Of a stretch of DNA of 64,000 bases, positions 51,129-58,674 are shown in pieces. The stretch is from JBGSPL01 sp964511435 (GTDB lineage: Bacteria; Patescibacteriota; CPR2; UBA1875; CAIMLA01): assembly GCA_964511435.1 (NCBI GenBank), contig CAZEFH010000002.1:1-64000 (forward strand), written 5' to 3'. Every line of letters begins with the position of its first letter. The first letter of the stretch is position 1. The translations under genes and the position numbers were made by a program. The notes beneath the pieces were generated by a model, which had not been told where the DNA came from, did no database searches, and saw only the letters and a list, made by a program, of their open reading frames with translations.

Positions 51129-51184
51129 AGTTGGCCAATAAATCAATAGTTTTAAAGCCCGGTCCAATGAATATACTAGAATAA

Positions 51185-51216
51185 ACATTACGACATTCTT
51201 GCGAATGTCGTAATGT
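51185..51216. promoter_or_regulatory. Perfect palindrome 1 flanking ArsR-like gene (operator)
   Basis: 14-nt arms ACATTACGACATTC / GAATGTCGTAATGT around TTGC, overlapping the likely -35 of the ArsR-like gene. The 32-nt sequence is present again as exact reverse complement at 51537-51568. Confidence 0.8.
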
Positions 51217-51233
51217 AGTGGTACATTATACTT

Positions 51234-51506
51234 ATGACGAAAACCCCAAAACAACTTGAAAGATATTTTAAAGGAGTATCAAATCACCGGCGGATACAGA
51301 TTTTGAAATTAATTAAAGACAGGGGATCTTTAACCTTATTCGATATTTCTGAGACTCTGAATTCGAATATCACAACAATTTCCGAACATACAAGTCGGCT
51401 AGCTAAGGCAGGCTTAATTAACAAGGAATATAAAGGCAAGTTCGTTTTTCACTCCTTGTCTCCCTATGGAGAGATTATGATAGAAAGCTTTGAAAGGTTC
51501 TCATAG
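51234..51506 (+). CDS. ArsR-like winged-helix regulator
   Basis: 90 residues, the size of a bare ArsR domain: YFKGVSNHRRIQILKLIKDRG, LTLFDISETLNSNITTISEHTSRLAKAGLI, then the wing YKGKFVFHSLSPYG. No metal-binding CxC motif, so a metal sensor of the classic type is unlikely. A -10 (CATTAT, 51224-51229) lies right before the ATG and there is no ribosome site, so the message seems leaderless. Perfect palindromes on each side of the gene are its likely operators; the second stands before the lipase-like gene's promoter. Confidence 0.85.
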   Translation: MTKTPKQLERYFKGVSNHRRIQILKLIKDRGSLTLFDISETLNSNITTISEHTSRLAKAGLINKEYKGKFVFHSLSPYGEIMIESFERFS

Positions 51507-51531
51507 AAGTAAGTAGATTCGTGTTTTGTAG

Positions 51532-51573
51532 TATAAACATTACGACATTCGCAAGAATGTCGTAATGTTTATA
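51532..51573. promoter_or_regulatory. Perfect palindrome 2 flanking ArsR-like gene (operator)
   Basis: 19-nt arms TATAAACATTACGACATTC / GAATGTCGTAATGTTTATA around GCAA, 42 nt in all, ending 2 nt before the TTGACA of the next gene. Centre is the reverse complement of that in palindrome 1, so the two sites are inverted copies. Confidence 0.82.
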
Positions 51574-51575
51574 TA

Positions 51576-51604
51576 TTGACAATATTTACACATATACTCA
51601 TAAT
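51576..51604 (+). promoter_or_regulatory. Promoter of lipase-like gene
   Basis: TTGACA, 17-nt spacer, CATAAT; directly next to palindrome 2. Confidence 0.75.
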
Positions 51605-51628
51605 ATAGCCAAATAATGGAGGTAAGAG

Positions 51629-54600
51629 GTGGCTTCCATGGGTAAAAATTCAGCTGTGATTTCTTGGTTTGAATCAATCATTAACCAGGAAAATTATTGG
51701 AGAAGTGTATTTTATGCAGGGCTTACAGTTATAGTGAGTCTTTTTTTGTATTTACCGCAAAAGACATTTGCAGCGGAGTGGGTGAGCATGGGTTTCGAAG
51801 ATACACAGGTCAGATCATATGTAGTTGATCGATATGATAAACAACATATCGTTGTAAATCTCTCGTCTACAAAAAATGGTTTCTATAATTATTATACAAA
51901 AGATGGGGGAGATACGTGGCAACCAATCCAAGGGGCAAATAGCATATGTGATACGGCGATTCAAAATCGAGGTAATAAGCTGGAGTTTTGGCTTGGTTGT
52001 ATGGATGGACTGAAAAGATCAATTGATGGTAGTGATACTTTTCAGACGGTGGTAAATTATGGTAATAACATTGTTTATAATATGTCTTCCTCGGACGATG
52101 GAACGCTATATTTTTCGGCTGCGAATTCTGTCTATAGAGTAAGAGACAGCCTGATTATCGAAAAAACCAACCTGCCAAACACAAGTAGCTCTATCGCGTA
52201 CATTTCTGTAAACCCGATTAACAGCAGTGAAGCGTATATTTCCAAAACTGGAACCGGACCAGGAATATACAAGACAAGCGATGCCGGGGGTAATTGGGCT
52301 CAAGTTTCTGCGATGGCGCAGTTTAATAGTGGAATTAATGGTTTATATTTTCTTGGTGACGGTAACCTGTGCATTACGGCCAGCCCCGGTGGTGTTAGTT
52401 TTTCGTCAAATGGTGGCTTTACGTGGAGCAATCTAAAAACACCTGATCCGAGCGGTCAATATGAATCTAATCGTCTGTATTCTGGTGGTCAAAATCCTGA
52501 TGTTTTGGCAAATGTGATAATTACCAACTTTACCTTGGCGAATGTAACCCCTAGAATTTACTCTCAGACTGGGGCCAGTACTCTCGATACCGTGGTTTCT
52601 CCACTCACATTTAGTGCTGTCTACCCGGCTGTGTCTCAAGGAGTGACGTTTGTAGTAGGGCGTATTGGGACAAATGGTATTTGGAGAAATGACGGGATAG
52701 CTATTCAGCCAGAATATCTCAAGAAGCGACCGGTAATAATTATTCCGGGAATAATGGGGAGCTGGGGTAAAAGTTTTAGTAAAGAGTTGTTTTTAGACCC
52801 AATTTTTCACACATACGACTCGCTAATCAATTCTTTAGTCGAAAATGGTTTGAGGGAGGATGTGGACTATTTTACATTCCCGTATAACTGGATGCAGGAC
52901 AACCATCAGTCTGCAATTCAACTTAAATATTTTATAGATAAAATCAAAATTAATACTGGCGCTGATAAGGTAAATATTGTTGCTCATAGTATGGGTGGTA
53001 TAGTTACTCGGGATTACGCAGAATCAAGTAATTATGAAAATGATATAGATAAAATAATATTTTTAGGGACGCCTCATTTAGGTAGTCCATCATCATATAT
53101 TACATGGGAGTCTGGAAAGGTTGTTTTTGGTAGTGATTTGCTTACAAATGAATTAACAAATTATTTATTTGCTGAAATGGCAAAACAGTTTGGTTATAAT
53201 AGTCTATTTGACTTTATCCGTCACAAAGTCGTATCTGTGGGGCAGCTATTGCCTATTTATGATTATTTGGCAACGAGTTCTGGTGTTTTATTATACCCAA
53301 ACGGTTACCCTCGAAATAACTACTTGGAAAGACTTGATGTAAATAACAATTTACTAATTAGTTTAGGGATTCACGTGACCAACATCATAACGCAAGATAT
53401 CGAAACCATTAATGGGTACAAAGTAAGTAATGATGAAGGATCTGATGGCCATTGGGAATTTGGGTTCCCGGAACTCCCAATGATTGGGTTTGGAGATGGT
53501 GTTGTTCCAAATAATAGCTCAACATTCATCGCAAGCCAAAAACAGGTAATACTGAATGGTGTTGGCCATCGTGAAATAGCCACTAGTGCAACAAGAGAGG
53601 TCTTGGTCGCACTTGGTATAAATGATCCTAAGACTGTAATTGAGGAAACTATAGAAAAGTACTTAATAATTAAGGCATATTCCCCAGTAGACTTTTATGT
53701 TATTGCGCCAGATGGTTTGAAAATTGGCTATAACAAAAATGGAGGAATATTTAACGAAATTACTGACGCCTTTTACTCTGGAGCAGACAGTGCAGCAGAA
53801 TTTGTTACAATTCCGAGTCCTCCAGATGGTGAATACCGGATAGTTACGCTGGGTAACTCCTCGGGTTCATATAAGATTGAATCAAGCTATATCGATGATC
53901 AGCTGAACAAAGGATCTACGACAAGTTACGAGGGTGTCACCAAGGTGGGGTCTGAACAAACCGTCATAACAAATCTCTCTAAAGCAGATTTTGAGACAGA
54001 AACAGAAATAGATGATCATATTGCACCAGTTACCACTGCATCCATTGATCAATCAGAAATCGAATACAATAAAGGCCCGCTAACAGTTACTCTTTCTGCA
54101 ACCGATAACGTAAGTGGTTTAAAGGTAACTCAATATAGTTATGATGGTAGTAATTGGAATGATTACGTCGATCCAGTAACAATCTCTGAAAATGGTACGA
54201 ACACATTACATTACCGTTCAGAAGATAATGCCGGCAACGTGGAAGAAACAAAGACACTGGTGGTGAAAATTGATTATACTCCGCCAATGATTACGCTCAC
54301 AACAGACAAATCAAGTTATACAAGATATGATAAAGTAAGTCTAAGTTGTGAGGTAATTGATGTATTTTCACAAGTAAAAACCGTTAATCTAGAATTAGAT
54401 GGAAATCAGATTCAGTGTAGTAATCAAGAAATTGATGTCTCGAGATTGGCGCTCGGTAGTCATACACTTCACATTGTCGCGACTGATGTAGTTGGGAATG
54501 TGGCGGAACAGACCGTACATTTTAATATAATCGGAACTTCTACTTCATTATTGCTCGACATCAATTCACTGTACTTTGGCAAACAGATTAGTCGAATGCA

Positions 54601-54781
54601 ATACTATCAATACAACGCGCTCTTATCAGTCTATGAATTGATGTCTAGACTAGGCCTGGGAAAACCTGCGAACTCAATTTTGGATGCGTGGTTAAAAATT
54701 ATTGATAAAGACAAAAAACTTAAGTTTATTACTGATTACGCGTATAATTTACTTAAAGAGGATATGTTATGGCTAAAGTAA
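51629..54781 (+). CDS. Large secreted lipase/esterase-like protein with propeller and Ig-like domains
   Basis: 1050 residues. GTG at 51629 after GGAGGTAAGAG. Signal or anchor helix at about 28-48. Residues about 50-360 have repeated BNR/sialidase-like strands (TKNGFYNYYTKDGGDTWQPI, YKTSDAGGNWAQVS, FSSNGGFTWSNL), a beta-propeller look. About 365-690 is an alpha/beta hydrolase: RPVIIIPGIMGSWG, nucleophile in AHSMGGIVTRDYA, LGTPHLGSPSS, later DGVVP and GVGHREI for Asp/His. From about 790 come OmpL47-like and Ig-like repeats (ATDNVSGLKVTQYSYDGSNW). Acts outside the cell on lipid or ester substrates (inference). Probably controlled by the ArsR-like protein. Confidence 0.85.
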   Translation: MASMGKNSAVISWFESIINQENYWRSVFYAGLTVIVSLFLYLPQKTFAAEWVSMGFEDTQVRSYVVDRYDKQHIVVNLSSTKNGFYNYYTKDGGDTWQPIQGANSICDTAIQNRGNKLEFWLGCMDGLKRSIDGSDTFQTVVNYGNNIVYNMSSSDDGTLYFSAANSVYRVRDSLIIEKTNLPNTSSSIAYISVNPINSSEAYISKTGTGPGIYKTSDAGGNWAQVSAMAQFNSGINGLYFLGDGNLCITASPGGVSFSSNGGFTWSNLKTPDPSGQYESNRLYSGGQNPDVLANVIITNFTLANVTPRIYSQTGASTLDTVVSPLTFSAVYPAVSQGVTFVVGRIGTNGIWRNDGIAIQPEYLKKRPVIIIPGIMGSWGKSFSKELFLDPIFHTYDSLINSLVENGLREDVDYFTFPYNWMQDNHQSAIQLKYFIDKIKINTGADKVNIVAHSMGGIVTRDYAESSNYENDIDKIIFLGTPHLGSPSSYITWESGKVVFGSDLLTNELTNYLFAEMAKQFGYNSLFDFIRHKVVSVGQLLPIYDYLATSSGVLLYPNGYPRNNYLERLDVNNNLLISLGIHVTNIITQDIETINGYKVSNDEGSDGHWEFGFPELPMIGFGDGVVPNNSSTFIASQKQVILNGVGHREIATSATREVLVALGINDPKTVIEETIEKYLIIKAYSPVDFYVIAPDGLKIGYNKNGGIFNEITDAFYSGADSAAEFVTIPSPPDGEYRIVTLGNSSGSYKIESSYIDDQLNKGSTTSYEGVTKVGSEQTVITNLSKADFETETEIDDHIAPVTTASIDQSEIEYNKGPLTVTLSATDNVSGLKVTQYSYDGSNWNDYVDPVTISENGTNTLHYRSEDNAGNVEETKTLVVKIDYTPPMITLTTDKSSYTRYDKVSLSCEVIDVFSQVKTVNLELDGNQIQCSNQEIDVSRLALGSHTLHIVATDVVGNVAEQTVHFNIIGTSTSLLLDINSLYFGKQISRMQYYQYNALLSVYELMSRLGLGKPANSILDAWLKIIDKDKKLKFITDYAYNLLKEDMLWLK

Positions 54782-55170
54782 ATGTAAATATCTCTCCACT
54801 CGGGTTATGGATTTACTTCGAATCACTCATCTCGGTGTTATTGTTGTGGTATTCGGGAACATACACAAATTGGGGAATCCAGTTATTGATTGCCTTGGCA
54901 GTCATCTTGATTGTCCTGTGGTTATATATATTTAGTGCCAAATCAATAATATATCGAGCAGTTATTTCAAACTTAATTCTGACAGCCGTAACCTCTGTGT
55001 ATTACGTAATCATTATTTTTATAGGGCTATCAAAAGGTTTAGTATTGGGAGATTACTGTTTTGATGTATGTATAGGAGAATGGCTATTGTTTTATATAGT
55101 AATTATTACCTCGATTTTTATGACTATAACTCAATTATTAATTTTTAAACTAAATTACAAAAACCTATGA
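54769..55170 (+). CDS. Small multi-pass membrane protein, unknown
   Basis: 133 residues, four membrane helices, overlapping the lipase-like gene by 13 nt and the next gene by 4 nt. Two cysteines in the last outside loop (DYCFDVCIGEW). Not recognised. Coupling with the lipase-like gene suggests a linked role, for example export or immunity, but nothing in the sequence shows this. Confidence 0.65.
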   Translation: MAKVNVNISPLGLWIYFESLISVLLLWYSGTYTNWGIQLLIALAVILIVLWLYIFSAKSIIYRAVISNLILTAVTSVYYVIIIFIGLSKGLVLGDYCFDVCIGEWLLFYIVIITSIFMTITQLLIFKLNYKNL

Positions 55171-55388
55171 CTATCCAAGAACTTAAAACTACAATTGACC
55201 GAATCGAGGGGGAGTATGCTGTGCTCGTCTATGGCAAGGAGCAGCTGCTCTGGCCGAAGGATAAGCTCCCTGCTCACGCCAAGGAAGGTGATACCCTTGT
55301 ACTTACTGCCAAGCGGGACGTAGATGCGCGCAAAGACCGAGAAGAACTAGCAAAAACGGTTATCAACGAGCTGCTGAAAAAGGACTGA
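55167..55388 (+). CDS. DUF3006-like small protein
   Basis: 73 residues. IDRIEGEYAVLVYGKEQLLWPKDKLPAHAKEGDTLVL has the pattern of the DUF3006 family (DRIEG..AVL...LP...EGD), a small beta-barrel-like protein of unknown role common in Gram-positives. Starts in ATGA overlap with the previous gene, 1 nt before the VanW gene. Confidence 0.75.
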   Translation: MTIQELKTTIDRIEGEYAVLVYGKEQLLWPKDKLPAHAKEGDTLVLTAKRDVDARKDREELAKTVINELLKKD

Positions 55389-55389
55389 C

Positions 55390-57111
55390 ATGTCGGCACA
55401 TAACCCTCAGACCCAAGCAGGAACTGTCGCCCGGGGGCTACTTGCTGCCTGTGGGTTTGCTCTTGGTGGCTATATTACGCTTGTTATCATACAGCCGATG
55501 GTTTTTGAGAATCGATTTGGCTATGGCAGTGCTATAGCAGGTATTAGTGTTTCTCTGAAGACTGCCAGCGAGGCAGAAGACATCGTCGCCGAAGAGTGGA
55601 AAAGATATTCTAAATCAGAGGTAGATTTTTCTGGTCAAAGTATACCTGTGACGGCACTGGTGAAGGAAATAGATATTAATCGAACTATCGATGAGGCGTT
55701 GGTCGATGAAGAGAGACATTACTTCGGACTTTCTAAGTACAGTGGCAAAAGTCATAGTACGAAGCTTGTTTATAATGATGACGAGATCTCGGCGCAGCTA
55801 TCTCAGCTTTATGACGAGGTAGCGACAGTACCTGCAGACGCTGTGATTGCTGACATTGATGCTGGAGTTGTGGAGTCTGAGAAGTCGGGGATACGGCTAC
55901 TTCTTGCGGAGTCCCGGATGAATATTTATGACAGCCTCACGCGCTTCGAGAGCATCATCGGTCCTCGTACTGAGCAGTTGGAGCCAGGGTTAACAAAAAC
56001 GGCGGCAGAGGCGCTTATTACGAGTGTACGGGCTAGTATTGCCACCCCAGTACAAGTAAAAGGCGATAATTATAGTGAATCGATATCCGCAGCTAGTCTA
56101 AAAGAGTGGCTAAAATTGTCACCAATCTCATCGCAGACACTAGTAGCGAATGACACGTTACTTCCTGACAACGATGATGACTATTACTATCTCGACCAGG
56201 CCAAGCTGTATCAGTATGCATCCATGATTGCGGAAAAAGTAAATCAGAAGGCTGCGAATGCTGTTCTAGGGATGAATGGAGGCGCATTAGTAGTGGTCCA
56301 GGCTTCGGTGATAGGACAGGAACTAAACAAAAATAAACTCATCGCCGATATTGAAGACGCAGTAAAGTCGGATCACTCTGTTAATCTCTCGGTGTCTGTA
56401 ATACAACCAGAGGTGACAGAAAAGAATCTGGGTCAACTAGGAATTACTGAGCTTATCTCTGAGGGGTGGTCGGATGCCGCCGGTTCTCCCGCCAATAGAA
56501 TCCACAATTTCAAAACAGGTACATCAAAGTTCAATGGAGTTCTCATAAAGCCAGATGAAGAGGTTTCGTTCAATAAAATTCTCGGACCAGTCGATGCTAG
56601 TACTGGTTATGTTCAAGAGCTAGTGATTCTGGCTGATAAGACGGTACCTGAGTATGGTGGCGGTCTCTGTCAGGTATCATCGACGGCATTTCGCGCTGCT
56701 CTGAATGCAGGACTTCCTATTCTGGAGCGACACAATCATGCTTATCCGGTCGTTTACTACAGGCCATATGGAGTAGATGCGACCATCTATCTCCCTACTC
56801 CTGACCTTAGATTTAAGAACGATACAGGGCACTACATCTTGATTCAGACAAGCGTGGTTGGTACAAAGGTTTACTTTGACTTCTATGGTACTAAGAAGCC
56901 GGGGAAAACGGTTTTTTCTGGTAGCGCGAGTCCCGTGAATGAAGTTTCTGTGGTAGAGCAGGTTACCCCGACGATTACTGACGTAAATGCAAGGGGTCCG
57001 AAGTCATTTACGGCAACATTTTATCGTCACATCTATGACGCTGCAGGAAAGCTTACCGATAATGATAAGTTTACTAGTCGGTATGATACACCCGACAAGT
57101 ACCCGCACTAG
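55390..57111 (+). CDS. VanW-family protein
   Basis: 573 residues. Signal-type helix at about 16-38, an all-outside region with two repeated peptidoglycan-binding-like (YoaR) domains at about 45-350, then the VanW domain: FNKILGPVDASTGYVQE, VPEYGGGLCQVSSTAFRAALNAGL, ERHNHAYPVVYYRPYGVDATIY. VanW proteins accompany wall-modifying genes; recent work in the family links them to wall cross-link handling, but activity is not settled. Ends 50 nt before a terminator of the opposing cassette. Confidence 0.92.
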   Translation: MSAHNPQTQAGTVARGLLAACGFALGGYITLVIIQPMVFENRFGYGSAIAGISVSLKTASEAEDIVAEEWKRYSKSEVDFSGQSIPVTALVKEIDINRTIDEALVDEERHYFGLSKYSGKSHSTKLVYNDDEISAQLSQLYDEVATVPADAVIADIDAGVVESEKSGIRLLLAESRMNIYDSLTRFESIIGPRTEQLEPGLTKTAAEALITSVRASIATPVQVKGDNYSESISAASLKEWLKLSPISSQTLVANDTLLPDNDDDYYYLDQAKLYQYASMIAEKVNQKAANAVLGMNGGALVVVQASVIGQELNKNKLIADIEDAVKSDHSVNLSVSVIQPEVTEKNLGQLGITELISEGWSDAAGSPANRIHNFKTGTSKFNGVLIKPDEEVSFNKILGPVDASTGYVQELVILADKTVPEYGGGLCQVSSTAFRAALNAGLPILERHNHAYPVVYYRPYGVDATIYLPTPDLRFKNDTGHYILIQTSVVGTKVYFDFYGTKKPGKTVFSGSASPVNEVSVVEQVTPTITDVNARGPKSFTATFYRHIYDAAGKLTDNDKFTSRYDTPDKYPH

Positions 57112-57153
57112 ATCAAATAATAATTAATATGTAATAACTCAAAAAATTTAGAC

Positions 57154-57196
57154 AAAAAGCAACGCGCCCTGTTCCCTCGGATGAGGTTACAGGGCG
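57154..57196 (-). terminator. Terminator of high-GC cassette C
   Basis: On the minus strand a stem CGCCCTGT / ACAGGGCG with a 16-nt loop, then CGTTGC and a run of five T. Outer bases GCAAC...GTTGC can lengthen the stem. Confidence 0.8.
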
Positions 57197-57216
57197 GTTG
57201 TGTTGCATGGAGACAA

Positions 57217-57678
57217 TCAGTCGCCGGCGATCGGCTCGTAGGGAGGCAAGTTCGCTGACCCAGCGAAGGTGTCCGATACGACGGTCGGGGACCAGTGGTC
57301 TTCAGCGATCTTGTGCCAGTAGATGGCGATGATGCGGATCTTCTCCTCGATGCCGGAATCATGGTCCAGGTAGTCCTGGAGCTTGGTACTGGCGAGAGCG
57401 AGGCGGACTCCCTTGCCATCCTCGCTATCAGGATCTGCGGCGCAGTCCTCGTGGCTGTGCAGCAGCACGAGGCGTGAGCCGTGGCCTCTGATGGAAGTCA
57501 GGATCTCCGAGAGGAGCAGGTCGCGGTGCGGCCCTTCCTCCTCCAGAGTCATGAAGCCACCAGCACGATTTGGAGCGTCGAGGAACTGGATGCGGTGGGC
57601 GCTTGCATAGGCGAGCACGTCTCTGGTGAGACGACCGTCCATACAGCCCACACTTGTTCCGAATACTCTGTTACCCAT
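57217..57678 (-). CDS. High-GC beta-carbonic-anhydrase-like protein (cassette C)
   Basis: 153 residues, cytoplasmic. ATG at 57678 with GAGAGGGG upstream. Motifs CMDGR near residue 12 and HEDC near 77 match the CxDxR...HxxC zinc and catalytic pattern of beta-carbonic anhydrases, though the protein is short. It is a clear paralogue of the next gene (shared VFGT..CMDGR, DAPN.AG, H..C). Hand count over 120 bases gives about 59% GC. Own promoter and terminator. Probably a horizontally gained copy next to the resident one; CO2 hydration itself is inferred. Confidence 0.8.
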   Translation of the reverse strand: MGNRVFGTSVGCMDGRLTRDVLAYASAHRIQFLDAPNRAGGFMTLEEEGPHRDLLLSEILTSIRGHGSRLVLLHSHEDCAADPDSEDGKGVRLALASTKLQDYLDHDSGIEEKIRIIAIYWHKIAEDHWSPTVVSDTFAGSANLPPYEPIAGD

Positions 57679-57722
57679 CTGTACCCCTCTCACAGTAGCC
57701 GATAATGTGCAACACGAAGCAA

Positions 57723-57728
57723 ATTATA
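57723..57728 (-). promoter_or_regulatory. -10 box of high-GC cassette C
   Basis: TATAAT on the minus strand right after the terminator of the upstream gene; a possible -35 CTGGAC lies inside that terminator stem, 17 nt away. Confidence 0.6.
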
Positions 57729-57738
57729 CACTGAAAAT

Positions 57739-57767
57739 AAAAAAAGTCCAGCCTATTGTGGCTGGAC
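57739..57767 (-). terminator. Terminator of ATP synthase/carbonic-anhydrase-like operon
   Basis: Stem GTCCAGCC / GGCTGGAC with a 6-nt loop and a run of seven T on the minus strand, 16 nt after the stop at 57783. Confidence 0.9.
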
Positions 57768-57782
57768 GAAAGCAAAATATTA

Positions 57783-58205
57783 TTATTCGGTGACCTTGTT
57801 CACAAGGTGATTTACTTCCCAGTCAAGATCAGTAATCTTAGTGAGCCAGAGACCATCGACGGTAATCCCAGCGGGGAGGCCCCACTTGGTAGCAACAATT
57901 TCGACAGCTTCCTTTAGTTCTGTCAGTTGTTCCTCGTCAGAAATCGGGTTCTTGGCGCACCCTTGATGTGCCACAATAGAGAGCTTGGTCGAGTGATGAC
58001 CATTGATCGAAATCATTGTTTCGGCTTTATAGTGATCGATGATGGTTTTGTCACCTTTTACGATCATGTTTGTAGGGCCAGCTGGATTTGGTGCATCGAC
58101 TACATCTAGTTTATACTGTTCCTTCATCCACTTAACAACGGCATTTTGAGTGCGGCCATCCATACAGTTAAGCATAGTACCGAAAACAGTTGCGGTATCT
58201 GACAT
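57783..58205 (-). CDS. Beta-carbonic-anhydrase-like protein (resident copy)
   Basis: 140 residues from ATG 58205 (AAGGAGAG 5 nt upstream); longer in-frame starts lack a site and overlap atpC. CMDGR near residue 14 and HQGC near 82 give the CxDxR...HxxC pattern of beta-carbonic anhydrases in a very short form. Cytoplasmic. 13 nt behind atpC, so probably last gene of the ATP synthase operon; a link between bicarbonate/proton supply and the ATPase is possible but unproved. Confidence 0.8.
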   Translation of the reverse strand: MSDTATVFGTMLNCMDGRTQNAVVKWMKEQYKLDVVDAPNPAGPTNMIVKGDKTIIDHYKAETMISINGHHSTKLSIVAHQGCAKNPISDEEQLTELKEAVEIVATKWGLPAGITVDGLWLTKITDLDWEVNHLVNKVTE

Positions 58206-58218
58206 ATCTCTCCTTTTG

Positions 58219-58674
58219 TTACTGGTTAAGTTTTTCTGGCTTGTGTTGATGTTTTGAGTGTAGGGAAGAATGACGCCCAAGTGAACGTAGCTGTGTAGTG
58301 ATGCGCGCAAGTTCGGCTTCTGATACAGCAATCAGCTCTTTGTTATCCTTGGCGGTGTCTAGTGCCTTTTCAGCACGCTCCTTTGCCTTCATAATCTCAG
58401 TTTGATTGAGCTCGTGTAGGTGATCAGCACTATCTGCGAGAATCATTACTTCACCATTTTCTTTTACGTAGACAAAACCACCATAGACGAGGGCTACTTT
58501 ACTTTTGCCCGCAGTCTTTACGATGATGTCACCGTGAGTCAGCTCTGCCACAAGAGGCATGTGGTGGGGTAGAATTGCAATCTGGCCAGTGACCGTAGGT
58601 AGCACTACCTCTTCGACTTCTTCGTCGAGAAGAGTGCGTTCTGGTGATACAACTCTAAGGTGAAGTTTGGACAC
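58219..58674 (-). CDS. atpC: ATP synthase epsilon subunit
   Basis: 151 residues. N-terminal beta-sandwich (LHLRVVSPERTLLDEEVEEVVLPTVTGQIAILPHHMPLVAEL) and C-terminal helical hairpin (LNQTEIMKAKERAEKAL), with an extra basic tail (SLHSKHQHKPEKLNQ). Part of the central rotor stalk and an inhibitor of ATP hydrolysis. Start overlaps the atpD stop by one base. Confidence 0.95.
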   Translation of the reverse strand: MSKLHLRVVSPERTLLDEEVEEVVLPTVTGQIAILPHHMPLVAELTHGDIIVKTAGKSKVALVYGGFVYVKENGEVMILADSADHLHELNQTEIMKAKERAEKALDTAKDNKELIAVSEAELARITTQLRSLGRHSSLHSKHQHKPEKLNQ

